In this document: piece by piece, positions 31,926 to 44,430 of the stretch
Layout: every line of letters begins with the position of its first letter
Numbering within the stretch: the first letter of the stretch is position 1
NCBI GenBank assembly: GCA_902702965.1
Contig: CACRXP010000067.1
Location: 191,729-255,728, forward strand
Origin: Spirometra erinaceieuropaei
Lineage: Eukaryota > Platyhelminthes > Cestoda > Diphyllobothriidea > Diphyllobothriidae
Direction: 5' to 3'
Length of the DNA stretch: 64,000 bases
Notes under the pieces: generated by a model
What the model saw: the letters and a program-made list of their open reading frames with translations, nothing else
Told to the model about the DNA's origin: nothing
The model's database searches: none
Position numbers and translations under genes: made by a program

Positions 31926-33900
31926 CAACCAGAAATGCTTTGTTTGCATCGAATCGATGGTTCATATCGAGTAAATGTGTGATAAATTAACTCGAAATCG
32001 ACCGGGTCTCACCACTCAGAAAATCCAAAAAAATCCTCGGTGTTAAAGGAACTCAATGAGTTCTAAAGTTTAACACCATACTTGAGGAGGCACACGTGTC
32101 GAGGAAATTCTTATAAGGATATATTAAATAGGGTGGTTATCCCAAATACTACTGGAGAACCACACGGAGAATCCATATCGCCGCAATTTCAACTGCACTT
32201 AAACGACACGCAGAAAGTCACAATGAGCCAGTTAATGCCAGACTTAAAGAACTCCAGCATAACCTGTGTCAGAGAGCAGAGGCTCTCGACTGCCTTGAAA
32301 ACCACATGAGATTGGCATTCAAAGACCATGTGGATACAGTCAGAATTAAAAGAATGGACGCCAGGTGGTCTGAGCTTCTTCGATGCGTCCAGTCCGTACA
32401 ACCTCAGACCGTCCTTCCGAACAATCCGGAACGAGACGTGCATATCTATTCTTCAGTACGTCTTGATAAAGCTCTTGAAGAGGTACTAACTCTTGGCCCT
32501 AGGTTTTGTATTGCACGGCAATTGCCGGTAAAGTTAGAGCTAGAAATCCAATTTAAGAGTCTCTTTAGTCAGACTGCAGATCTAAAACGCACCGAAGCTG
32601 GAAAAGTTGATTGTCTTAAGTCGACTCTCGTTAACTGCTGCCAAGAGTATCTAAGGAAGTCCCCGAGATACAAGGGTCCCTTGACAAGGGCCCATATCGA
32701 TAGCCTTAGGAAGCTTAGTAAAAACAAAACCATTGTGCTTAATAGACCGGATAAAGTTTCAGGAGTAGTAATGATGGATAGGACAGATTATGTGGCGAAA
32801 CTAGAGGAAATGCTGTGGGATCATTCCAAGTTCTCAAAATCTGAGAAAGATAGGAATCGCGTGGAGGCTGTCGAGGGTCAGCTGATGACTATTCTCAAAG
32901 ATCTCTTCAAAGAAGGTCATTTGTCTAGGAAAGAATATGAACGACTGAGACCGGTGGGCTCGACAATACCAAGAATGTACGATCTTCCTAAAATTCATAA
33001 ACAAGGGCTGCCTCTACGTCCGATCTTGGATATGAGGAATTCGCCTTATCATACCGTTGCAAAATGGCTAGTGGAAAAACTCAAGCCATTGCAAAGTTAC
33101 CTTTACCGTCGAAGTTTAAAAGACTCGTTTAAGTTCGTCAAAGCTATAAAAAATATGAACGTTGGCGGACAAGGGATGTTATCACTGGATGTATCATCGC
33201 TGTTTACCAACGTACCCGTGGCAGAAACAGTAAACTATCTTTTTGATGTTATTCGTGATACGAAAAATTCCATAGACATGCTTGCAGGAGACCATTAATG
33301 GTCTCTTCTTCTACAGTTAGTACGTGGACGATATTTTCTGCCTGGCAGATGGTACCACCGATATCGAGGAGCGAGTCCAAACGTTAAAAAGTGCGCACCC
33401 CTTGCTAAAGTTCACTGCAGAGGCCAAGGTAGATACCGAAATTGCCATTCCCGATGTCCTTCTGCACAGGCAAGAGGATGGGTCTATCGAGGGAAGGGTG
33501 TTCTGAAAGAAACCCTGGACGGGACAATTCGTCATTTTCCTCAGTTTTGTCCCCCTGAACATCAAACGGAATTAAGTCCACGAATTGGCAGCTAGAGTGA
33601 GACGCATCTGCTCACCTGAAGCACTTGATGAATAACTCTAGCAGCTACGGGACAAACTTCGGGGGAGCGGATACCCAGATAGATTTATCCTCTGAAATAT
33701 TGGAGAACGCGCCGAAAAGCTCACTGTTGCGACTGCGGAGAAGAAAGATGTATTCATAAGATTGCCTTTTGCAAGAGACGCAGAGAGCAAACTTGTCCGA
33801 CGGCGCTTAAATACAGCTATCAACAGGGCTTTCCCAATGACGAATTTTCGCATATGCTTCACAAACTCTCCCCTCCAAAGTTTGGGAGGTACAGAAAGAC
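31926..33900 (+). pseudogene. Penelope-like reverse transcriptase, N-terminal to palm, with motif B deleted and endonuclease missing
   Basis: The main frame (32306-33298, 330 codons) carries LTLGPRFCIA (residues 61-70), IVLNRPDKVSGVVMMDRTDY (143-162), RPVGSTIPRMYDLPKIHK (215-232), RPILDMRNSP (238-247) and RT motif A SLDVSSLFTNVP (293-304, Asp295). After a stop the homology resumes at 33318 with YVDDIFCLADG (motif C), so the motif B region between A and C has been deleted. Further pieces follow in shifted frames: TWTGQF-like, FVPLNIKRNLVHELAARVRR, ICSPEALDE and RLPFARDAESKLVRRRL. The sequence then runs straight into the terminal-repeat arm without a recognisable GIY-YIG domain. It would be a telomere-type EN-less PLE or, more likely, a truncated copy. 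Confidence 0.85.
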
Positions 33901-34115
33901 AACCGGCATGCTTCTCTTAAGGTCTACGCAAACATATACTAGCAGTGGCCGATGTAGTAGCTATACGGGAGCGAATCCGGTGTTATGCTGTCAGAAAACT
34001 CTGACACAAGCACTTTCTCTGCATTGGCCAATGCCAACCCCAAGTGATGAAGCCATGCCGCCTCAAATCTCTTATCAAGATGATGGGTACTCCGTGTACT
34101 TAATCTAAGAATATC
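33901..34115 (+). repeat. Inverted terminal repeat of a Penelope-like element, right arm
   Basis: Counterpart of 31658-31925 in opposite orientation. It directly follows the truncated RT. AGTGATGAAGCC and CTCAAATCTC within it recall the two core strands of a hammerhead but deviate at essential positions, so no ribozyme is called. Confidence 0.8.
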
Positions 34116-35844
34116 ACTTAAAGTCTGTGTGAAAAGTTTTTGTGTATATTTTTTTTGAAAATCAAAGGGCATGATCTGAATTAGATAATAGCAGTGAAAT
34201 ACGAAATGTGGCTTCATGCAAACATGTGCATTCCATAAAATAAATTGAGCTGACCTATTGAATAAAACACTTTAGAACTGTCGGTGGATTGTGTTTTTTA
34301 AGGACTGCCGGGGTTAATATTTTTTCGCTACAATTTTCAAGATTCTGATGCTATTTGGTTTAAAGACATCTTTCAACGTAGAGAGTGTTTGGTGTTTGTT
34401 TTCATATAGGAGGTTTTGAGATCACGTTTGAGGATTTACTTAAAAAATAAAACATCGTCAACGAACAAAGTGGCCATTCATAAGGACATTAGGTAACGAA
34501 TTTGATTTCGATCGATTAGAAGACCGCTTTTTATAATTTACCACTTTAAGGAGAGTATTGATTCTGCCCTCCGCCGATCAATCTCAGTGTACTTTGAATT
34601 TTCGCATGGAAAGACCACAGCTTACCCCTTCTTCCATGTTCTTAAGCAATTCTTATATTTTAATAGCAATATAAATATTTATATTCGAGTTATACCGACC
34701 CGAGGAGGATTTATTGGACGCAATGTTCGCTTGCTACAGTTTCTTTTTTAGATATGTTTACTTAAAATTTGGCGGCAAACAAAAATTCCTTTAGCGCTGA
34801 GTATCAAAAATACCCTTTTTTATAACATCGTATTTAAAATGTAATTTATGAAACCAATAGAGGTTGAAACAAATAACTTTTTTATCCTCACATTCCTTAC
34901 TGGTGCTTGCAAAGCATACCATTAAGCCTAACTCCAGCACAGAATTATGTAAATCACGAGCGTCCAAATGCTTCGTGATTATGAAAAACACGTTTAATGG
35001 CTGGATACTTACTTGATCTAAATGTGCACATTCATTTAAACACATCTTCTAACCAACTATACAATTTAAGAAAAAACACCAATTCAGTACAAATAAACAC
35101 AAAAAATCATATTAACGGATATTTGTGTACAATACATTGCAGTTTTCACAGACATAAACATTGGGCTAAAATTAAAGCCCTTTTATGGAAATTTTTCCTT
35201 GATTAAGATGTTCGTGCAGATGGCCGTAGAGAAGGTCGTGGAAACGTCAAGATCGTGGGTTGACTGAAAAGTGCTAAACTCCGGATTATACTGTAGGAAA
35301 TGCTATAGCGATAATTAAGCTTAATTCTTATTTTAAAACGGTATTTTGGTATAACAGTTACATGTCATAAGACACCGCATCAACCATGCTTTTCAAGGAC
35401 AAATTAAATTTGCTGCTACCGTGTGGTACGTGCATTTTTTAGCGCCTTTCTCGGGTTTTTCTTAAATCAGAAGGGACTTTCAAGAAAATGAATTGGCTGC
35501 TATGTGAATTTAATATTTTTTGCTAGTATTGTTCAAAATACTGTCATTTGCTTATGCGGACGGGTAAAAAAGCGGAAAGTGAATAATAATTGTAACGAGC
35601 TCAAACAACAGAATACTACTTGGTGTCCAGTAGTCACTTTATCGCCTGAAAGCTAGAAAACGGGAACTCACGGGAATATGCATATATGAATTATCGTAAA
35701 AAACCTTAGTTTACGTTAGATCTTCTCAGATCTGTCCTGCGATTTTACGCTTCTAAAAAGTTACCATGGCATGACGCCTCCCTCAATGTTTTCGAAAGGT
35801 CCATTTTGGTACGAGCATAACCACTCTTATATGATTTAACATCA
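34116..35844. other. AT-rich spacer between two Penelope-like elements
   Basis: No gene or repeat is recognised. Only short frames are present. Confidence 0.35.
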
Positions 35845-37745
35845 CTTGAAGCTATATGCCTTGGTCCTAAGCTTTGCATACCTCGTTGAAATTGTATTAG
35901 TAAGAATTGGAAATTCAGTTAGAGAACCCCTGGAACCAAACATTTGATATATTGGCAGCTTCCGCAGACAGTATCCAACACTTAGAATTAGCAATAGAGA
36001 ATTGAAGCTATCAGATGGACAAAATGTCAAAGAGTCCTAAAAAAGCACAGGTAGAGAAATAAAATGAACTGCGGAAAAACGAAATGAGCTTGTTAAATAG
36101 ATCTGAATATGAAAAATCAGTCGAAATAAGTAAAAGCTAGGGGTTCATAGCAAAGACATAAACGATATGATTCGGCCAGAAAAAAATTAGTAAAGGCAAC
36201 CAAAGAAACAGATTCTTTGGATGACGGAGGGGCAAAATTGACTGACTGTTTAAGGAGGCTTAACACAGCAAGTCACATAAGTGACCATGACTTCAAACAT
36301 CTCCGCCCAGTCGGCACGCATATTCCTCGATAATGCGGTTTGGCTATGGTCCGTAAGGAATTACAAAGGCTTTGACAGAGAAACGTAAGCCAATACATCA
36401 TCAGCTAGCACCACGCAGCTATAGAAATACCTTTCTATTCATTGGCGACACTAAAGTCCACAACCTTAATCACATGATGATGTTCTCAGTAGACGCCGCA
36501 TCATTTTGTACGATCTTCCCAGTCACCGGAGCAATAGATTATTTCTGTGATTTTTTTATCTGTCAATCAACAAAAAATAGAAAAGGCGATGAGTACACTT
36601 AGGGAACTACTAATAAGGTGCACGTAAATGTACAATTCCTTTTAGAAAACAACCTCTTAAGACAGTTCAACGGCGTTGCTATGCGTTTGCCTATTGGACC
36701 TTTCATAGCCGACGTCTTCAGGGCCAACATGCAGACTTTTCAACTAAGCGATCAGATCAAAGAGCCCAAACATTGCAGTCGCTTTGTCGATGATATCTTT
36801 GTGATTACAATCACAGAAACCGAAGTTGCTTACCTCCTGAAGGCTCTCAACAGAGCATATTCCTCAATTGAACTCACGTAAGAGATGGGGTCGGCCAGAT
36901 TGCTTCCTTTCTTATATGTCCTTCTAAACAGTTCATTTGAAGTTAGCATCCGGAGGAGCGTCTATCGGAAGAAAACACGATCTGGAAAATGCACGCACTT
37001 TGCTGGTTTCGTACCCCTCCAAAAAAACAAACAGGTGTCGGGCAAAAAAGGGTTAAACATATGTTTATTCACATAGTGTCGAGGAGAAATATAACAAAAT
37101 CCAGGAATTGCTCCCCGAAAACGGGTTTCCAACATGTTGATTGCAAAGAATATTTCCAAATCAGCCGCAAATCTCACTACGTCGACCGCCGTAAAAACGG
37201 TGTTCCTCAAAAGCCCTTTCCAAGGAGACGCTGCAAGTGTTGTCCTAAAAACGCGCCTTGACCAAGCTGTCTCCGGAACACTTCCAACAGCAAGCGTTCG
37301 CATATCATTCTTTACAAACCCTATTTTACGCGGAGAAGGCAAGGACAGGCTGCCAGCTCACTCCGCCTCAATTTGCATCAGCAAATATTATATGAAGCGG
37401 GCTATGTATGTCGTACGAGTCGGCGCCTTTCAAAAGAATACAAAAACACCTACCGATTAGCTGACAAAAAGTAAAGCTAGGAGAATATACAGAGCCATTT
37501 TTGCAAATATAGTTGATTTATGGCGTCTTGTGAGCCCCGCAGAGGCATTTCATATAATTAAAAAGACCCCTTTAGCTAACCTAAGTTATAAGGCCAGCGC
37601 CTTTTAGCAACAGCAGAAGCGACTGCCATCAGGTTAAGAAGACCTTTAGTATGCGCCCAGAGGAACCTCTTTCAGGCTCTACGCTTACCGAAGTCGGAGG
37701 TTGACGAACCACATACAATTTTCTGCGACTGTACGCTTTAAAGTA
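35845..37745 (+). pseudogene. Penelope-like element of a second RT lineage, nearly full length but decayed
   Basis: Pieces appear in correct order over several frames: LEAICLGPKLCIPR near 35850; LRPVGTHIPR near 36300; motif A, MFSVDAASFCTIFPVTGAID, near 36480; motif B, FNGVAMRLPIGPFIADVFRA, near 36665; motif C, SRFVDDIFVITIT, near 36777; FLYVLLNSSFEVSIRRSVYR near 36907; KTVFLKSPFQGDAASVVLKT near 37191. The corrupted endonuclease (LPAHSASICI, then SKARRIYRAIFANIVD) follows near 37350-37510. The motif B form (GVAM...IGP..ADVF) differs from GNPMGSAVLGLLAE of the element at 16985-18150, so two lineages are present. Stops and frameshifts make it inactive. Motif A retains the Asp (SVDAAS). Confidence 0.85.
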
Positions 37746-39683
37746 GCTTGCAGTTTTAATTCTGAATGATTAGATTTTTTACTAAATGTACACCGTCATA
37801 TATGAATGTACTGGCCTGACGAGAATTCATCCAAACCAACGTTCACTTTTTACCATTTTTTAAACTTTAAAACAGGTATTTATATGCATGTTTATAAAAA
37901 TGCACTTGGTTTTATAAAATGGCAAAAAACATCCATAATAAAGATGCTATTTATATCGAAATTTAGCTTTAAAGAGTACTGTGTTTTTCAAATGGCCGGG
38001 AAGAACTTTCTTAACGGCAGCTTTGGGACGTGATTAATGAATTGCGGACAAAAGTGCGTGGTAATTTGTGTTAACGTCCTGCATCAAGTACCACTTCGGA
38101 TGGACGACACAGATTAGCACTTAATGATTTGTTTTCATTGAATGTGGTTGTACTCTCAAAATACGCCGCAAGATTAAAATCAACTGTAGCGCATTGACAG
38201 GCATGAAGGTTGTATTGATATACCCTCATGAATCTTTATGGCTTAATTAAATCCAGAGACATTTAAATATTTAAAGTAGATGGCAGATAAAAAAGGTGAC
38301 AGAAACCGACGTATTTAGTCTATTTCCTAAATTACAGCTTTTCGGAAAAACCTATTGACATTTAAAACTCTCTGGAATAAGACTTGGACTAAAAACTGTA
38401 GCACAAAATTCATCTCAGTTCGATATAAAACAACTAATTTGCTTGCACTTGTCAAAACGTCCAGGGTTGTCCATAATATAAGTTGCTATATTGGGGACAA
38501 TTGGTTTACGAAATTCTGTAGAAACGTTTTGTCATATATATTTGGATATAAAACAACACCATTTTAAAAATTTTCATTTTGTCATTATGGCTGCTCTTAA
38601 ATGTACTCGCTTTTTCGGCTGAAAAAGGCAAATGAGAATATATGGTTTGCATGAGTGGCATTTCACTTTCGTTTTCCTCGTTGATATTCATATAAATGTA
38701 ATATTTTAGACACTATTTTGTATGATCAAGGTACACAAGCTTGTTTTTTCCGAACTTATTTTATGACAGATCGTTGCGCATCTAGGTAACTTAACTTAAA
38801 AAAGAAAATTTTTTTTCCAAAAAAGTATTCAGGTCCGTTTCTAAATGTACGTCCGAAAGCAAACATCATATATATTTGTTTAATAACGACACAAACAAAC
38901 ACTGAAGCATGCTTCACAGCCACCAAAAATTTTGAGTACATTTTCAGGCACAATCTGATCCTTACAACACAATATCTGAAGCAACTAACATTAAGGACAT
39001 GTAAGAAGTAGATTCTAACGCAAACTGGCCAACAGAGCAAGTCGGAACACAGATCCAAATTAAAAAGTCTGCTTTATTACCTTAATTTTTCCGGTTTTGT
39101 GTTAATGCTAAAAAAGGAAAGATGCCAATTTTTTTTGGAAACAGAACGCAATTTTTTTTGTAAATTTGCCTTTATTTTTTTACGCATGGAATGTGTAGAC
39201 AACGCAGGTGAAATCGGTAGATACCAAGCCATGTTTTTTGTCCATTATACCAATGGACCGATACTATCAAACGTTAACGGTACGTCATTTTAATAGCGGT
39301 TTCATCCGTCCTTTTTTCGAATGGTTATATCGTTCTGTTAAGGTGATATAATTGTTGCAGTTTAGATAAGAAACGACGAAATTTCAGCATTTAATTATTC
39401 CAGAGGCCACCAGGTCTGCATATAAGAACAAGTTTACGCAAAAGAATAACAAAATAACCAACGGTCCAATTTCAAAAGCTTGTTATTTAAAAATGATATG
39501 ACATTCCGTGCGATAATGAGCAGATGTGCATTTATATTCTGTCAACGTTGCAGTCATACCGTGTTCATCATTTGAAAAAAGATAGTTGTCGATGTTATGA
39601 GTAATCACTAAACAAATTCACTGTTCAGAACAATAGTTGTAATATTCAAGGTCGTTACATAAATCTTGTTTAGTTCAAACCTA
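37746..39683. other. AT-rich intergenic region, no gene supported
   Basis: No conserved frame or repeat is seen. The right end is the 3' flank of the copy 3 gene, in which I found no clear AATAAA close to the stop. Confidence 0.35.
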
Positions 39684-40276
39684 TTAGTTCGTGTAATACA
39701 TGTCGTCAGGACTGACAGTTTGCAAAATCGACCAACATCCAAAAGGATATCGCGATTTGAGTACAGCCCAAAGCGTTGAAATAACGTTGATTTCAGCATT
39801 AGTAAAAGGCTGTTGATGGTCCTTGTTTTCGAAACAATCTGGATTAAACTTCGTTGAGTTAAAGAAAAGTGTTTGCTCATCTCCGAACGAAAGCTGCTCC
39901 ATGTACCTGCCTTTCGTGTGAACCAAGGTAAAATTGGCATGTATGCGTTTAGCCTGAAGGTGTTCGTCAAATGTTGCATAACCTTGCTCCGGCCAATCAT
40001 CGTTCAACGGAGATGGTTTAAGCGGGGCGCTGTGTGTCAGTACCGATGCATAAATTTCAACCGTACAACGGTAAATGGTTAGCTTTTTAGTCCACACGGT
40101 CTTTTCTTTGTAACATTGCAAACCATCCTTGAAGAAGAATGTTGTCAAACGACCAAATGTAGCAGTAGCACACTCGGAGAGTAGAACGGATTTTTTTAAT
40201 TGAAGACGGGTTTCAAGAAGTCGTTTGAAATTCGTGTTCATGTAGGTTTCAGAAATATGTTTACACTTTAAATTAT
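39684..40276 (-). CDS. Exon 2 of secreted Cys-containing protein family, copy 3
   Basis: This 593-nt exon begins after ...CCTTTTCACTGCAG in phase 1. Spliced to exon 1 it gives a 232-residue protein (T|AT, Tyr). It is intact and closest to copy 1 outside that copy's frameshifted part. Blocks: CKHISETYM, LLETRLQLKK, SECATATFGRLTTFFFKDG, CTVEIYASVLT, AKRIHANFTLVHTKG, LSFGDEQTLFF, INVISTLWAVLKSRYPFGCW. Six Cys sit at family positions. The last 110 residues loosely recall a netrin-like/TIMP domain (C-x-V-x-I-x-A strand, KRI strand, a final Y..GC), but this is weak. Predicted secreted; function unknown. Confidence 0.75.
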
Positions 40277-41223
40277 CTGCAGTGAAAAGGAACATTTACA
40301 GTTTATAAATTTATGGTATTCTTTCTGCACAGGTTCTACCCATGAGCACACGCATTCCACGGTTGGTGTTGGAACTTATATGCGTAGCGTTTTCATTTAC
40401 ATATTAATTACTGTGACCATTAGTTGGAAATAGAAACATATATTTAAATTTATAATTAAACGATCTAGGCTTCTACTCAGGTTAGGTAAATACGCACCTC
40501 TCAAAGTATACCGTTTATACCCTATGAAAATGACAATTAACGCGTTTGCTCCAACCTATTCTTCTAAGCGTTGTGTCGAAATTGATTGGTAGTGAAAACA
40601 GTTAAACAGCTAATTATATAAACCATGCCATAAACATTAGTGTGAAAGAGTGGATAGTACAAAGTAATCAGATTAAAGTGTTTAAAACGAGAAAACAAGC
40701 TCATTTCCATCCGCAGATTGGAGTTTTTCTTTCCATATATTTTGAGGAAAGACAACAGACAGGAACTGTTGTACGCACACGCAATCGTCCTGTTCAATTT
40801 TGGTTTTACGGATAGAACAAATCAACGTAAATGACACACCGATCAAGACTGAAATGCGTTCTGTATGTAAGGAATTGACTGATTGGATACGCTTCTCAAT
40901 TTAATGGTTGCATAACGCCGTAAAACGTTATATTATATTTATTATTAACTCAGTTTCAAGAAGGCTTCCTTTTATAAATTTGAAATTAAATTTAATCGCT
41001 GAATCGGCACAAACCCGGGATTTAAAACATGTTAAATTTAAAACAGATTAGGGATATCTGATAGTTTGCTTTATTCATCTAAATTTTCCTTCGCCAGATA
41101 ATCGTTCGTTCACCAATATGACCTAAACCCCCTTTTAGCTATCAAAGATTATAATTTAACTTAAACGCCTCATGCGACTTCTTATTTCAAAATATGTCAA
41201 AAGAATGTCTTTTATATTCATAC
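40277..41223 (-). other. Intron of copy 3 (947 bp)
   Basis: Runs from GTATGAAT to TTTTCACTGCAG on the minus strand. Length and phase match the introns of copies 1 and 2. No nested gene is seen. Confidence 0.6.
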
Positions 41224-41329
41224 AGCACACGAAACGCTTACGTGTATCATCTGGACGTTGGCGCCAAGATCTGCAGCATGCAACTATCGTTAGCGCGCAC
41301 AGCAGGCAAAAAATCATTCGTGACCACAT
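41224..41329 (-). CDS. Exon 1 (signal peptide) of secreted Cys-containing protein family, copy 3
   Basis: This 106-nt exon encodes MWSRMIFCLLCALTIVACC, then RSW and a basic stretch, ending T|GTATGAAT in phase 1 exactly as in copy 1. The open frame extends further upstream, but I start at the Met aligned in all three copies, which gives a proper signal peptide and keeps the conserved AGCAGAAG flank 5' of the ATG. Confidence 0.7.
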
Positions 41330-44300
41330 TCTTCTGCTAGCAGGTTCTAATTCTTTGCAACACGTCTGGACAGTGTGTGCCATAAAATGTTTTAAATATT
41401 TACCGGTGGGATCAGTAAAACACATACTATCGCGCCGCAACCAATCAGCTTGCCTACTCATTTGGAGAAGTTGACATTCTGTAAAAATTTGCGTTCGCAC
41501 GATATAACGCTGTGCGTTGCCTGAAGTAAAGGCACTTGAAACTGAAAAAAATAATGTACAGTTTGGGCAAATCGGGGGTCAGTTTAACGATTACTGATTT
41601 AATTGATTTTCATGCTATCAGGGAAGTGTTTACATAGACGACAAGGCATAGAAGTATTTCATAAGTTTATTAATATTATACTTTACAGCTTTTAGAGTAA
41701 ACTATGAATGTGCTGGAAAATAATATTTGGCAATGATAAACAAAATGACTATGGTCAAACTAGAAAACTTATAAAGCATTTTGCGAATCAACTAAAAAGG
41801 AAGTAAGCCGAGTAGGCTCAGATCTGTGTCGAAAGAAAGCATTGGAGAATCTCTTGAGTTATATTGAGGACAAAAAAGTGTCGATTGCGTCGTAAGTATG
41901 CCCATTTTTTACACATGAATTGCGCCGATGGAGACGCTTATTACATCCACAAAACAATAGACAGGTGCTTAGGCATGTACTTAAGAACATCCATTAAGGG
42001 TTAAAGAATAATGAGTCATAATGTATATTTTGTACCACTTCGACCGTTTTAGTTTAAGGAATGTCATCCTGCTGGGGTTAGTGACGTCTCTGGGTGTCAG
42101 TGTATTTGCTTCAAATAGTTTACTAAGCAGATCAAGAAAGCCGACCTTCTCTGTACATATATCATATCATTACCCACAGATCAAATATGCACAACACCGA
42201 CGTGCAGGCTTGTTAGATGTAAAGATAGCACAAAGATTTCCCTCAAATTTGCCACACATAATACGTAAATACTATGTACTAAAATCATTAAAAGCCTAAC
42301 ACTTGATTTGAATTTATATAACCGCCTCTCGACTAGCATTTCATTTCCACATTTATTTGGATTGGTCCTTGTCTGGCTGTGCTAGGAACCTCACCTTAAG
42401 CCGTTGGTAATCTCGCATGGTGAAGCGGACTCATCTATGTATGTATATGAGCAATTTCCTCATGCACTCAAGCAATATTTTAGTTTCAAAGAAATGTAAT
42501 GCCCATTAAGGCTTATCTGGTAGCCCAGTATCATGACGTTGCTGCCCGTAGTAGACCTGGGCCGATGTTCAATTCCGTACCTCTCTTGCGGTACTGCCGT
42601 CGACTGCATTCGACAGAAGTTTGATGCTCGGTTAATCATTTCACACCACAGGTTCTTTGAGGGCCGTTTTCGGCGCGAACATGCAGTTTTCGGCTTATTC
42701 CCACCCTCACTTTATCGCTCCAAATGGGCTGTTCACCTGAAATCTTGGAGATCATATGTCCCTTGTCACAAATTTTCGCAATAGGTCTGGATCAGTGGAA
42801 AGACATTTTTTGCAGAATTGCATGCATTATCTGAGGTAAGCTCATGTACAATCTACTAAAGATTTTGTCTTGGAGACTTTCCTACATCAACACGATGAAA
42901 AAGGTCAGATGCTGTTCATTTCGCTCGTTCCTTGTGATAAGTACATCGGGACTGGTTAATATCAGCCGCATGGCATCACTTATAGTTTAATGTCTGCTAC
43001 CCCTTACAACTGTTTCTCTCTCTGTTTCGATTTTATTTCCTACGACAAAACCTATGTGAATCCAAGAATGGAACAGTAAAGTAATAGTTTCGTCGTTTGA
43101 ACGGCTCCCTTCTATCCTACTTATACGTTCACTGTTGTACTTATGTTGTCGTCTAAACGGGATGTGGGAATAGAAGCCGCCTGCCGTATGGGTGGATTAG
43201 AGCCAAGTTTCAGAGAAATTAGTGTTATGTTTGAATCAAGGCTTAGAATCAGGTTAAGGACTGGGTTTTCTGTTAGAATTCAGGTTGACGGTAACATAAT
43301 CCACGATCAGGCATAGGTAGAGGCGTATTTTGCCTGCATAGTAAAGGGGTACCATAGGGTAAGAGTCAGGATTTAGGCATTGGTGTAGCTTTATATTAGG
43401 CTGATTGTTGGGTTTATAACACGGAACAATGTAGCCCTTTCTAGTATTCTACGCAGGTTACGTCTTAATGATTTCGGAAGGCATTCCAGTATCAGTGACT
43501 TTTTACACAACCAAATAAATCCGTTCCGATCATACATCTGTAATGGGGTCATTTACTTTAGTTCATGGTAGTTTGGTTTAATATGACGCTTTCGATTCAA
43601 CCATGAAATATACCTAAACGGGTTTATGGCATTTGCTTTGCAGACCTGATATACTTTTTGTAACCAACATGAGCTTTTTAAAGATATCTGGTCGTTGAGG
43701 CCTGAAGCGTTATCACTATTCTTATCTTTACATCATCATTCTTTGACCTGACACAATTTCTAGCTCAAAAAATGGTATCCAATCTGCAATTTTTCGTTCA
43801 AGTTAGAAGGTAAGTGACGCCATTATTACAGAGGACGACCAAAGTTTGAACTATCCAGCATAAAAACATTCTTATCAATATAAGATCGTTACAAATGATC
43901 TTTTTTAATGTTTTTTTATAGATACTGTGTTATTGTTTGTACGACTGGCACTATTTATAAGTTGCCTGACGAATTTGCGGATTGTACAAAATAATTTAGT
44001 CCTTTGAATTCCTTTGTACAATTGGACACGCTGTCTTCTGGCGGATGTACCTAGAAAAGTAGTAGTTCCTCCCGCCAAAATGCAACATATTCATAAACAA
44101 CTTACATATTACTGTCTAACAACACGGCCTCTTTATTGCGCGAATTTAGCAAATATCTTCCATTTGTATAGTACAAAAATCCCTTGAAATTAAAGTGTGC
44201 TGACAAGCCCGGCAACCATGTAACACGAAGAAAGTAACAATCTGATAAGCATCCCAATTTCTTCCAGTGTATAAAACAGACGTGGAATTCCAATAAGCTG

Positions 44301-44395
44301 CATGCATTTACAATGTTATGTTAGTGGCATGCTGGCTTAATGCTTATGAAGTGTGCAAGATGATCATCCGAACGCAGAAGCGCAAATCTTATTGG
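41330..44395. other. Intergenic region with mixed repeat traces, no gene supported
   Basis: The 92-codon plus frame at 42021-42299 starts with a hydrophobic stretch but has no homologue in the window. Near 42515-42600 a tRNA-like B box (TTCAATTCC) occurs without a foldable T-arm. Sequence around 43200-43330 has a degenerate GGTTAAG-like texture. None of these is called. Confidence 0.3.
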
Positions 44396-44430
44396 ACTGA
44401 CGTTTTGGATCCTTACTAGAAACCATCAAT
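44396..44430 (-). ncRNA. Strongly degenerate hammerhead relic
   Basis: On the minus strand TTGATGG, a weak hairpin and CAAAACGTCAGT occupy the places of CTGATGA, helix II and CGAAACGTCAGT. CGAAACG to CAAAACG is the change expected from CpG decay. Its position next to an old Penelope-like fragment on the same strand supports the reading, but the case is weak. Confidence 0.25.

Noticed and set aside
33950..34090. Possible hammerhead in the arm (AGTGATGAAGCC ... CAAATCTC)
   Set aside because: Core positions deviate on both strands and no stable helix II forms between them.
42515..42600. tRNA-like stretch with TTCAATTCC
   Set aside because: The T-arm does not pair and the A-box match is poor; not separable from chance.
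43200..43330. Degenerate GGTTAAG-like texture, possibly an interstitial telomere repeat
   Set aside because: No run of exact TTAGGG units is present.
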